Assembly: GCA_022758945.1 (NCBI GenBank)
Contig: JAEMQE010000025.1
Span: 1 to 23,946, forward strand
Direction of reading: 5' to 3'
Length of the DNA: 23,946 nt
Source: Lentimicrobium sp.
GTDB lineage: Bacteria; Bacteroidota; Bacteroidia; Flavobacteriales; Flavobacteriaceae
The position numbers and the translations under genes were made by a program. This document shows, piece by piece, positions 1 to 6,333 of this stretch. How positions within the stretch are numbered: the first letter of the stretch is position 1; the number at the start of each line of letters is the position of its first letter. The notes beneath the pieces were generated by a model. The model searched no databases and had not been told where the DNA came from. It saw only the letters and a list, made by a program, of their open reading frames with translations.

Positions 1-423
1 ACCATAAATATTGACCAAGTTGATGGTGCATTAACCAATCAAGCAGTTTATATTGAAGACAAGCTAACGAATACCGTGTTTGATTTAAAGACTGGAAACT
101 ATACTTTTAATACTGTAGCTGGCACCTTCAACGACCGTTTCATCCTTCGTTATACCAATAAAACCTTAAGCAATAAAGATTTCGAAACCCACGAAACCCA
201 AGTCTTGGTTTCCAATAAAAACAAACAGATAAAAGTCAATTCAAAAGTAGAAACAATAGATAAAGTATCCGTTTACGACCTTTTAGGAAGACAACTGTTC
301 AAAAAAGAGAAAGTCAACAGCAACGAACTAACGATACCTAATATGGTTTCCGGCCAACAAACGCTATTGGTAAAAGTGAGCCTGCAAAATGGGCAGACTG
401 TTACTAAGAAAATTATTTATTAA
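1..423 (+). CDS. 3' part of a T9SS-secreted protein (type A sorting domain)
   Basis: The reading frame is open from the first base to a TAA at 421-423, so the gene starts outside the window; 140 codons are visible. The fragment begins in a beta-rich stretch (motifs GTFNDRF and LRYTNKTL) and ends in a domain of about 75 residues with the pattern VSVYDLLGR, then TIPNMVSG, then VKKIIY-like ending (TVTKKIIY). This is the form of the T9SS type A C-terminal sorting signal, which guides proteins through the outer membrane and is cleaved on the surface. The stretch before the sorting domain resembles the end of large Flavobacterium surface or adhesin-like proteins, but the functional domain lies upstream and cannot be named. 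An in-frame GTG at 76 is not a likely start because the frame stays open before it. Confidence 0.85.
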   Translation, partial: TINIDQVDGALTNQAVYIEDKLTNTVFDLKTGNYTFNTVAGTFNDRFILRYTNKTLSNKDFETHETQVLVSNKNKQIKVNSKVETIDKVSVYDLLGRQLFKKEKVNSNELTIPNMVSGQQTLLVKVSLQNGQTVTKKIIY

Positions 424-450
424 GAAGAGAATAACGCAGAGTTTTTATAT

Positions 451-490
451 AAAATCCCGTTCCGATAATAAAATTGGGACGGGATTTTTT
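451..490 (+). terminator. Rho-independent terminator of the T9SS cargo gene
   Basis: The arm at 451-463 (core ATCCCGTTCC) pairs with 476-488 (core GGGACGGGAT) across a 12-nt loop, with one G-U pair, and ends in a run of T. It lies 27 bases after the stop at 423. The A-run on the left means it could also work on the opposite strand. Confidence 0.85.
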
Positions 491-689
491 GTGTTTTGCC
501 AAGGGAATCATCGGCTCCCAATCTTGTCATTTTGGTAGGGACAAAACAATCTGGAGGATAGAGGACTTTGAGATTGCTAAAATTGAACCTCTAATTGTTC
601 CAATATAGAATTAGTCGAGTCATCTTTAGGGTTTCTTCCGTAAAAATTAAATTTACCAAAAACATCTTCAAAAAAACTAAAGTTTGAGA

Positions 690-832
690 GCAACAAGACT
701 GCAACAAGACTGCAACAAAACCCCTTTTTAAAAAGAGAAAATGGCACGGGTATAAATCGTTGTTTTAGGACTGAGCATTCCCTATATCTTTCCCCAACCT
801 TAGGGCAACCTTCCCGCAACAAGCCGCAACAA
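690..832. repeat. Clustered GCAACAA short repeats
   Basis: The gap from 424 to 903 has no convincing gene. It holds two clusters of the same word in the same orientation. At 690-718 GCAACAAGACT occurs twice at an 11-base period, followed by a third GCAACAA. At 805-832 there is GCAACC, then GCAACAAGCC and GCAACAAAA. About 90 bases of unremarkable sequence separate the clusters. On the minus strand they read TTGTTGC. Their function is unknown; they may be the ends of a degraded small mobile element or a lineage-specific intergenic repeat. Confidence 0.5.
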
Positions 833-849
833 AAAACCATTATCAATTT

Positions 850-883
850 TTAATTTGTGTTAATTCGTGTAATTCGTGGCAAC
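850..883 (+). repeat. GTG-type intergenic repeat, copy A
   Basis: Three staggered units (TTAATTTGTG, TTAATTCGTG, TAATTCGTGGC) have GTG at 857, 867 and 876. The array sits just downstream of the lpxB stop. An inverted copy lies upstream of lpxB (2041-2076), and a third copy in the original orientation lies at 2270-2296. Confidence 0.6.
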
Positions 884-903
884 TTTTTTTATTTTATAAA
901 TCC

Positions 904-2013
904 TCACAAATCCCCCACAATCAATTTCGCAGTTTTCTGGCTGGCACCAATTCCTCCCAACTTTTCTTCCAACACATCGTATTGATGCAAGAGCACTTGG
1001 CGATAATTGGAGTCTAAAATCTTCTTCAACTCTTCACGAATGCGTTTGGTGTTGCAGTTCTCCTGAATCAATTCGGTTACGACTTCTTTGTCCATAATCA
1101 GGTTGACCAGCGAAATATATTTTAAGGTAATAATGCGTTTGGCAATTTGGTAGGATATCGAACTGCCTTTGTAACAAACCACTTCCGGAACCTTAAAAAG
1201 GGCCGTTTCTAGTGTCGCCGTTCCCGAAGTAACCAGTGCCGCAGTGGCATTCTGCAATAGTGGGTAAGTCTGATTCGATACAAACGTGATGTTTTCATTG
1301 GTAATAAAACCTTCATAAAAAGAAAATTCCTGACTGGGCGCTCCCGCAATCACAAATTGATATTCCGGAAAATCATTGACCACGCTCAACATAACCGACA
1401 ACATTTTGGTGATTTCCTGTTTTCGGCTGCCGGGTAAAATGGCAATAATGGGTTTATCATTCAATTGATTTTCTTTTCTAAAAACGTCGCCATCAACTAT
1501 AGGTTGGTTGTGAATAGCATCAATCAACGGATGACCCACAAATTCAACCGGGAAATGATGCTTGCCTTCATAGAAATCCTTTTCGAAAGGCAGAATCACA
1601 TACATTTTATCGATATCTCGTTTAATATCGGTAATTCGGCTCTCTTTCCAGGCCCATATTTGGGGCGAAATATAATAATGGGTTTTGAAACCGGCTTCTT
1701 TGGCCCATTTGGCAATGCGAAGATTGAAACCTGGATAATCAATAAACACAATCACATCGGGCTGAAAAGCAGTAATATCCTTTTTGCAGATAGTAATATT
1801 GTTCAAAATAGTTTTCAAATGAAACAACACTTCCACAAAACCCATAAAGGCCAATTCCTTGTAGTGTTTTACCAAAGTACCGCCAACATCCTGCATCAAA
1901 TTACCTCCCCAAAACCGAATATCGGCATTGGAATCTTCTTGGTACAAAGCCTTCATCAAATTCGAGCCGTGTAAATCTCCCGAGGCTTCTCCTGCTATAA
2001 TGTAGTATTTCAT
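904..2013 (-). CDS. lpxB: Lipid-A-disaccharide synthase LpxB
   Basis: This GT19 glycosyltransferase joins UDP-2,3-diacylglucosamine and lipid X to give lipid A disaccharide-1-phosphate, at the cytoplasmic face of the inner membrane. At 369 residues it has the normal length. Family motifs are in order: GEASGD at about residues 8-13, FIDYPGFN near 90-97, YISPQIWAW near 114-122, GHPLID near 160-165, LPGSRKQEI near 193-201 and a TSGTATLE motif in the C-terminal nucleotide-binding half. The ATG at 2011-2013 begins directly with the conserved Rossmann strand, so the start is secure. It follows surE and a small membrane protein gene on the same strand, but a 319-base repeat-rich gap precedes it, so it may have its own promoter. 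Confidence 0.95.
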   Translation of the reverse strand: MKYYIIAGEASGDLHGSNLMKALYQEDSNADIRFWGGNLMQDVGGTLVKHYKELAFMGFVEVLFHLKTILNNITICKKDITAFQPDVIVFIDYPGFNLRIAKWAKEAGFKTHYYISPQIWAWKESRITDIKRDIDKMYVILPFEKDFYEGKHHFPVEFVGHPLIDAIHNQPIVDGDVFRKENQLNDKPIIAILPGSRKQEITKMLSVMLSVVNDFPEYQFVIAGAPSQEFSFYEGFITNENITFVSNQTYPLLQNATAALVTSGTATLETALFKVPEVVCYKGSSISYQIAKRIITLKYISLVNLIMDKEVVTELIQENCNTKRIREELKKILDSNYRQVLLHQYDVLEEKLGGIGASQKTAKLIVGDL

Positions 2014-2027
2014 TTCTGCTGTTTAAT

Positions 2028-2035
2028 CAAATTTA
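2028..2035 (-). promoter_or_regulatory. Possible -7 element (TAAATTTG) upstream of lpxB
   Basis: On the minus strand this reads TAAATTTG, matching the Bacteroidota TAnnTTTG -7 consensus, 14 bases before the lpxB ATG. No well-spaced TTTG -33 element was found, and the implied 5' leader would be very short, so this is weak. Confidence 0.25.
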
Positions 2036-2040
2036 GTTTT

Positions 2041-2076
2041 TAAACCACCAATTACACGAATTTTCACAAATTAAAT
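2041..2076 (-). repeat. GTG-type intergenic repeat, copy B (inverted)
   Basis: Read on the minus strand it contains AATTTGTG, then AAAATTCGTG, then TAATTGGTGG. These are the same units as copy A (850-883) and copy C (2270-2296) but in the opposite orientation. With copy C it forms the outer arms of a nested inverted structure that fills much of the gap before lpxB. Confidence 0.6.
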
Positions 2077-2130
2077 TTAAGAATATAAAATTAATAGGAC
2101 TGTCCGTTACCATTGCCAAAAGAAAAACTT

Positions 2131-2200
2131 GCTACAGATTTCACAGATTTTTTTTAAATCTTTAGTTTTCTTTCTCAAATCTGTGTGAATCTGTGAAAGC
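2131..2200. repeat. Inverted CTGTGAAT-type repeat
   Basis: The left arm at 2131-2150 (GCTACAGATTTCACAGATTT) pairs, with one or two mismatches or a one-base slip, with the right arm at 2177-2200, which contains AAATCTGTGTGAATCTGTG. The loop is about 26 bases and rich in T and A. In transcripts it would form a long hairpin. The units resemble the GTG-type repeat (ATCTGTG against ATTCGTG). Confidence 0.6.
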
Positions 2201-2269
2201 TGTTGCTAAAATATATCATTGGTACAAGTTAAGGATAGTCATAAAAATAAATTAGTGTTTTTAGATATT

Positions 2270-2296
2270 TAGAATTCGTGAAAATTCGTGGTTAAA
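2270..2296 (+). repeat. GTG-type intergenic repeat, copy C
   Basis: Two ten-base units (AGAATTCGTG, AAAATTCGTG) followed by GTTAAAA, in the same orientation as copy A and inverted relative to copy B. Confidence 0.55.
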
Positions 2297-2332
2297 ATAT
2301 TTTTGGTATCATTAACGGATTGTCTCATAAAT

Positions 2333-2605
2333 TTAGGCAAATAAAGTAACAATGGCAATAATAATAACGGCCAAAACCACCCCGCGAGCCATTAGGTCCT
2401 TATTCATTTTTAACAAAATTCCAAAAGCTACCAAATCAAGAATGGAGCCCAAAGTAATTAATTTCCCCAATTTTCCCTCTGATTTCATGCTTTCAATTCC
2501 AGTCATAAAATCGTAGGCAGTAAAAAAAGTAATAAAGAGATAGCACCCAATGAGGCTGGCAATAATTCCTATTGCAAAACCAATCAGTAAATCTATTTTA
2601 TTCAT
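2333..2605 (-). CDS. Small integral membrane protein of unknown function
   Basis: The protein has 90 residues and three hydrophobic segments: about 6-28 (IGFAIGIIASLIGCYLF and following), about 49-65, and about 73-90 running to the C-terminus. A short polar loop near 35-48 (ESMKSEGKLGK) separates the first two. Codon use looks like that of its neighbours, and the ATG at 2603-2605 leads straight into the protein. It lies between surE and lpxB on the same strand, 72 bases after the surE stop, so it is probably co-transcribed with surE. I do not recognise a named family; the position suggests a membrane role, but no function can be assigned. Confidence 0.75.
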   Translation of the reverse strand: MNKIDLLIGFAIGIIASLIGCYLFITFFTAYDFMTGIESMKSEGKLGKLITLGSILDLVAFGILLKMNKDLMARGVVLAVIIIAIVTLFA

Positions 2606-2677
2606 ATAAGCAAATTTTTATTTGTCAGCGGTCATATATGGTATCGCTTTTTATTTATTGGTGTTTGCTATCGCAAA

Positions 2678-3472
2678 CTAGTTGTTTGTGGCGATTTCAT
2701 TCCATTTCCATGTATTAAGTTGCTGTATGGCGTGATGCGCGGTCAAATCAAATTGTACCGGAACCACCGAAACATAACCGTTGGCAAGAGCCCATTCATC
2801 CGTATCTTCTCCGTTGTCCTGATTCACAAATTTACCGGTGAGCCAATAATAATCTCTTCCCTGCGGTGTTTGACGCTTGTCGAATTTTTCGATCCAAAGG
2901 GCTTTTGCCTGACGACAGATTTTTATTCCCTGTATTTCTTTTTTCTCTAATTTCGGAAAATTAACGTTCAGAATCACGCTTTCAGGAAGACCATTTTCCA
3001 AAACCTCCAAAGTAATGGTTTTGATAAATGATTTTATGGGTTCAAAATCAGCGTTCCAACTGTAATCCAAAAGAGAAAAACCAATAGCAGGAATTCCTTC
3101 AATTCCGGCTTCAACAGCAGCGCTCATCGTTCCGGAATAGATAACATTTATCGAAGAATTAGAACCGTGATTAATCCCTGACACACACAAATCCGGTTTT
3201 CTTTTTAGGATTTCGTTTACAGCCAGTTTCACACAATCTACGGGAGTTCCAGAAGTACTGTATTCCTGAATGACATCATTTTCTTTAGATATTTTATTGA
3301 TAAACAAGGTGTTGTTTATGGTAATAGAATGCCCTGTTGCGCTTTGAGGGCTGTCCGGAGCAACGACTACAACCGTGCCTATTTCTGCCATAACAGCAAT
3401 CAAGACCCGAATTCCGGGAGCCGAAATTCCATCGTCATTGGTTACCAAAATTAATGGTTTCGCTTTTTTCAT
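2678..3472 (-). CDS. surE: 5'-nucleotidase SurE
   Basis: SurE is a metal-dependent phosphatase that acts on nucleoside 5'- and 3'-monophosphates (and in some bacteria short polyphosphate) in the cytoplasm. The 264 residues match the family length. Signature motifs are in order: TNDDG at residues 11-15 with the two metal-binding aspartates, APDSPQSATGHS at about 38-49, SGTPVDC near 74-80, SGINHGSN near 98-105 with the metal-binding Asn, and YSGTMSAA near 112-119. The ATG at 3470-3472 places the first beta strand at the expected distance. It is the first gene of a minus-strand group leading to lpxB and is divergent from the protease gene that starts at 3668. Confidence 0.95.
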   Translation of the reverse strand: MKKAKPLILVTNDDGISAPGIRVLIAVMAEIGTVVVVAPDSPQSATGHSITINNTLFINKISKENDVIQEYSTSGTPVDCVKLAVNEILKRKPDLCVSGINHGSNSSINVIYSGTMSAAVEAGIEGIPAIGFSLLDYSWNADFEPIKSFIKTITLEVLENGLPESVILNVNFPKLEKKEIQGIKICRQAKALWIEKFDKRQTPQGRDYYWLTGKFVNQDNGEDTDEWALANGYVSVVPVQFDLTAHHAIQQLNTWKWNEIATNN

Positions 3473-3609
3473 TGGATATGTTTCAAATTATAGTAATTAA
3501 ACTTCAAATTAATAATTGGGGATTTCTGTAAACAAAGAAACAAAATTAATCCAGTTCGAAGATTAAACCCGAAACAAAATAAACAATTTTATATCTTTAA
3601 CAAAAATTT

Positions 3610-3684
3610 ATGCGAGCCTTAGCATTTGTTGGCATAGTTTTTTCCGTAATTTGGATTTTAAATATGTATGGATACTATTATTGA
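3610..3684 (+). CDS. Candidate 24-residue hydrophobic small ORF overlapping the start of prc
   Basis: An ATG at 3610-3612 opens a 24-codon frame (first residues MRALAFVGIVF, last residues NMYGYYY) that ends with TGA at 3682-3684. The peptide has an N-terminal Arg, one hydrophobic span and a Tyr-rich tail, like a minimal membrane peptide. It is one frame off from prc and overlaps the ATG at 3668. Its stop lies 4 bases before the alternative in-frame prc ATG at 3689, a spacing that would suit translational coupling. Its length is within chance expectation for AT-rich sequence, so it is a candidate only. Confidence 0.3.
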   Translation: MRALAFVGIVFSVIWILNMYGYYY

Positions 3685-5941
3685 GTTTATGAAAAGAAAT
3701 TATAAAATAATTATTGCGGTAGTTTTACTTTCAGTATCACTATTTGCATTCAAGATGAATTCCACTAAAAGTGTTGATCCTGAAAAGGACAAAATGCTGT
3801 TGGAGTTATTGACGTTTGTAATCGAAAAAGGACATTATAGTCCCGCCACGATTGACGACACCTTTTCTAAAGGGGTTTACAAAGATTATATAGAGGCATT
3901 GGATCCATCCAAACGGTTTTTCCTGCAATCAGATATTGATGAGTTTTCAAAATACGAATTGCTGCTCGACGATGAATTGTTGAATAAAGACCTGACTTTC
4001 TTTGAACTTACTTACAACCGTTTGATGAAAAGAATGGAGGAAGGCAAAAAATTGTATAAAGATATTTTGAGCACTCCTTTTGATTATTCGGTTAACGAAA
4101 CTTTCAATACGGATTATGAAAAAGCTCCTTATGCCAAAAATGCAGCCGAATTAAAGGAAAGATGGCGTAAACAAATTAAGTTATCTACACTTTCGTCATT
4201 GACTGACCGTTTGAAAATTCAGGAAAATAAAGAAAAAGGAATTGTTGACAAAGACAACAAAAGCACTTCGGATGTCATAAGTCCTGACGGAATTATTGAT
4301 AATTCTAATGATTCAGAAAAAAACAAAACAGATAAATCTTCAGATGGAAAACCAAAAACTTTTGAAGAATTAGAAAAAATCACCCGTGAAAGTTCTATGA
4401 AATCATTAGATGAATATTTTGGTTTCATGAAAGATTTGACCCGAGATGATTGGTTTTCTGTATATGTTAATTCCATTACATCCCGATTTGACCCGCACAC
4501 TAATTATTTCCCACCTGAAGAAAAAGAGCGTTTTGATGTAAGTATCAGTGGAAAATTCGAAGGAATTGGCGCACGTCTTCAAAAGAAAAATGACTTCACC
4601 GAAATCACAGATCTTATTTCTGGTGGTCCAGCTTGGAGAGGAAAACAACTTGAAGCAGGAGATGTAGTGATGAAAGTGGCTCAGGGAAGTGCTGAACCGG
4701 TTGATATTGTTGGGATGCGTCTTGATGATGTTGTCAAAAAAATTAAAGGCCCAAAAGGTTCCGAAGTTCGTCTGACAGTTAAAAAAGTGGACGGTTCCAT
4801 TAAAACAATTTCAATCATAAGAGATATTGTTGAAATTGAGGAAACCTACGCTAAATCGAGTGTTGTAGAAAGAAATGGAGTAAAATATGGGGTAATATAT
4901 TTGCCTAAATTTTATATTGATTTTGAAAACAGAGACGGTCGTGATGCCGGAAAAGATGTTGCAGCAGAAGTGGAATCTTTGAAAAAAGCAGGTGTAAACG
5001 GAATTGTACTTGACGTTCGGGATGATGGTGGAGGTTCACTTTCGACTGTGGTGGATATTGCCGGATTGTTTATTGAACAAGGTCCAATAGTGCAAATAAA
5101 ATCAGCAGGAAGAAAGAAAGAAGTTTTGTATGATCGAGATAAAAAAATCGAATGGGACGGACCTTTAGTAATTATGGTGAATAGTTTTTCCGCTTCGGCT
5201 TCTGAGATTTTGGCAGCAGCCATTCAGGATTATAAAAGAGGAATTATCATTGGAAGCAAACAAACTTACGGCAAAGGAACGGTTCAAAACGTAATCGATT
5301 TGAATCAGTTTGTACGAAGCAGCGATCAGGGAGATTTGGGAGCTTTGAAGACTACCACTCAAAAATTTTATAGAATCAATGGCGGTTCCACTCAGCTTGA
5401 TGGTGTAAGCAGTGATGTCGTTATGCCAGACAGATATGCGTATTTAAAAATGGGGGAACGAGATGTTGACAATGCGATGCCTTGGGACAAAATTGATCCT
5501 GCGCAATACAATGTTTGGACTAACAACACTAAATTTGATAAAGCAATTGCAGACAGCAAGAAAAGAATTGCACAAAATCCACAGTTTAAATTAATCGAAG
5601 AAAACGCAAAATGGATTGATGACAGAAGCAAAGAAAACGTGTACAGTTTGAAAATGGAGGAATTTAAAAAGAACCAGTCAGCAATTGAAGAAACCAATAA
5701 AAAATACAAATCAATAGCTGATTATGATTATCATTTAAAGTTCACTTCTTTGCCTCAGGAAACTGAAGCAATGAAAACAGATGCTTCTCTTAAAGAAAAA
5801 AGAGAAAGATGGCACGAAAGCTTAACCAAAGATATTTATGTAGAAGAAGCCTTAAATGTCCTAGATGATTTACAATCGAAACCAGTTGCAAAAAAAAGCA
5901 TTCCTGAAGTTATGAAGAAAGAAAAATTAGTTAAAACATAA
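3668..5941 (+). CDS. prc: Tail-specific (carboxy-terminal processing) protease, S41 family
   Basis: This protein (757 residues) has an N-terminal membrane or signal segment at about residues 13-26 (IIIAVVLLSVSLF) and the Prc-type N-terminal domain to about residue 270. A PDZ domain begins near the GIGA motif at about 299, followed by an S41 peptidase core. The catalytic pair is visible: Ser510 in the SASASE motif and Lys536 in TYGKGTVQ, 26 residues apart. The long C-terminal extension (about 600-757) is the Prc-type C-terminal domain. Known members cleave envelope proteins at non-polar C-termini in the periplasm, including cell-wall hydrolases; the substrate here is unknown. ATG 3668 and ATG 3689 (MKRNYK) are both possible starts; the later one leaves a cleaner positively charged N-terminus. 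The gene stands alone between divergent surE and its own terminator. Confidence 0.93.
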   Translation: MDTIIEFMKRNYKIIIAVVLLSVSLFAFKMNSTKSVDPEKDKMLLELLTFVIEKGHYSPATIDDTFSKGVYKDYIEALDPSKRFFLQSDIDEFSKYELLLDDELLNKDLTFFELTYNRLMKRMEEGKKLYKDILSTPFDYSVNETFNTDYEKAPYAKNAAELKERWRKQIKLSTLSSLTDRLKIQENKEKGIVDKDNKSTSDVISPDGIIDNSNDSEKNKTDKSSDGKPKTFEELEKITRESSMKSLDEYFGFMKDLTRDDWFSVYVNSITSRFDPHTNYFPPEEKERFDVSISGKFEGIGARLQKKNDFTEITDLISGGPAWRGKQLEAGDVVMKVAQGSAEPVDIVGMRLDDVVKKIKGPKGSEVRLTVKKVDGSIKTISIIRDIVEIEETYAKSSVVERNGVKYGVIYLPKFYIDFENRDGRDAGKDVAAEVESLKKAGVNGIVLDVRDDGGGSLSTVVDIAGLFIEQGPIVQIKSAGRKKEVLYDRDKKIEWDGPLVIMVNSFSASASEILAAAIQDYKRGIIIGSKQTYGKGTVQNVIDLNQFVRSSDQGDLGALKTTTQKFYRINGGSTQLDGVSSDVVMPDRYAYLKMGERDVDNAMPWDKIDPAQYNVWTNNTKFDKAIADSKKRIAQNPQFKLIEENAKWIDDRSKENVYSLKMEEFKKNQSAIEETNKKYKSIADYDYHLKFTSLPQETEAMKTDASLKEKRERWHESLTKDIYVEEALNVLDDLQSKPVAKKSIPEVMKKEKLVKT

Positions 5942-5990
5942 GCGATTATTTTATTAATGAATAAATCAACACAGTCGTTAATTGCTATTG

Positions 5991-6028
5991 CGCTCCGGAA
6001 ATTCTACTTGAATTTCCGGAGCGTTTTT
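5991..6028 (+). terminator. Strong terminator of prc
   Basis: A perfect 13-bp stem (CGCTCCGGAAATT at 5991-6003 with AATTTCCGGAGCG at 6011-6023) closes a 7-base loop and is followed by TTTTT. It lies 50 bases after the prc stop. Confidence 0.92.
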
Positions 6029-6111
6029 AGTTTTGGAGTATTATGGTTTTCCTTTTGGATTATTTTCTGCTTTTGTTTTGTCGAGTGATATATTTTAAAT
6101 GGAAAACATAA

Positions 6112-6285
6112 AGGGATTGTCTTTTGGAGCAAAAAGCTAAAAGAGACAAACCAGTACATGAATTTGTGGTTTCGGTTGACAGTATCGAAAAAAGGCCCGG
6201 AATAGATTTCTTGCCAAAATTAGACGATAAGACCGAAAACAGTTTGGAGAAAATCAGCAATTATAAATTGTGGAGTTTTAAATAA
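6112..6285 (+). pseudogene. 3' remnant of a DNA/RNA non-specific endonuclease (NUC1-like) gene
   Basis: A frame open from just after a stop at 6109-6111 to the TAA at 6283-6285 encodes about 57 residues. They contain HEFVVSVDSIEK, then GIDFLPKLDD, then ENSLEK and YKLWSFK at the end. This order matches the C-terminus of secreted DNA/RNA non-specific endonucleases of the NUC1/EndoG family in flavobacteria (FVVSVDxIE, GIDFFPxLxD, EN.LEK, YKxWSF), as known from the family and not from a search. There is no start codon, no DRGH-type catalytic motif and no upstream continuation: about 125 bases earlier is the prc terminator. The gene therefore appears truncated and dead. It lies next to rodA in reverse orientation. 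Confidence 0.7.
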
Positions 6286-6286
6286 A

Positions 6287-6305
6287 TTTCATAAAACTTA
6301 TGAAA
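6287..6305 (-). terminator. Possible hairpin terminator downstream of rodA
   Basis: The perfect 8-bp stem TTTCATAA/TTATGAAA has a 3-base loop, 29 bases beyond the rodA stop on the minus strand. On that strand it is followed by TTTATTT. The stem has little G+C, so termination is uncertain. The sequence between hairpin and rodA (6306-6333) contains the imperfect palindrome CCCTTTGAGAGGG. Confidence 0.35.
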
Positions 6306-6333
6306 GCCATCCCTTTGAGAGGGTTGGGTGGGC

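Larger units (their letters stand above)
2093..2329. mobile_element. Possible MITE-like element with imperfect terminal inverted repeats
   Basis: The 319-base gap between lpxB and the small membrane protein gene (2014-2332) has no gene. The 17-mer at 2093-2109 (AATAGGACTGTCCGTTA) and the reverse complement of 2313-2329 (TATGAGACAATCCGTTA) match at 12 of 17 positions, including TCCGTTA at the inner end. Between them lie two further inverted layers, at 2131-2200 and the repeat at 2270-2296. The match is imperfect and no target-site duplication was identified, so a non-autonomous element is only one reading. Confidence 0.3.

Noticed and set aside
577..846. An 89-codon minus-strand frame in the gap before lpxB
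   Set aside because: It overlaps the GTTGC repeat clusters, has Cys- and Leu-rich repeat-driven composition, and shows no recognisable domain. The C-terminal part looks a little more protein-like, so a decayed fragment is possible, but I do not call it a gene.
1465..1974. A 169-codon plus-strand frame opposite lpxB
   Set aside because: It is fully antisense to a secure LpxB gene with all family motifs and has no features of its own; a shadow frame.
5957..6088. 43-codon plus-strand frame across the prc terminator
   Set aside because: It runs through the perfect terminator hairpin and has random, Phe-rich composition.
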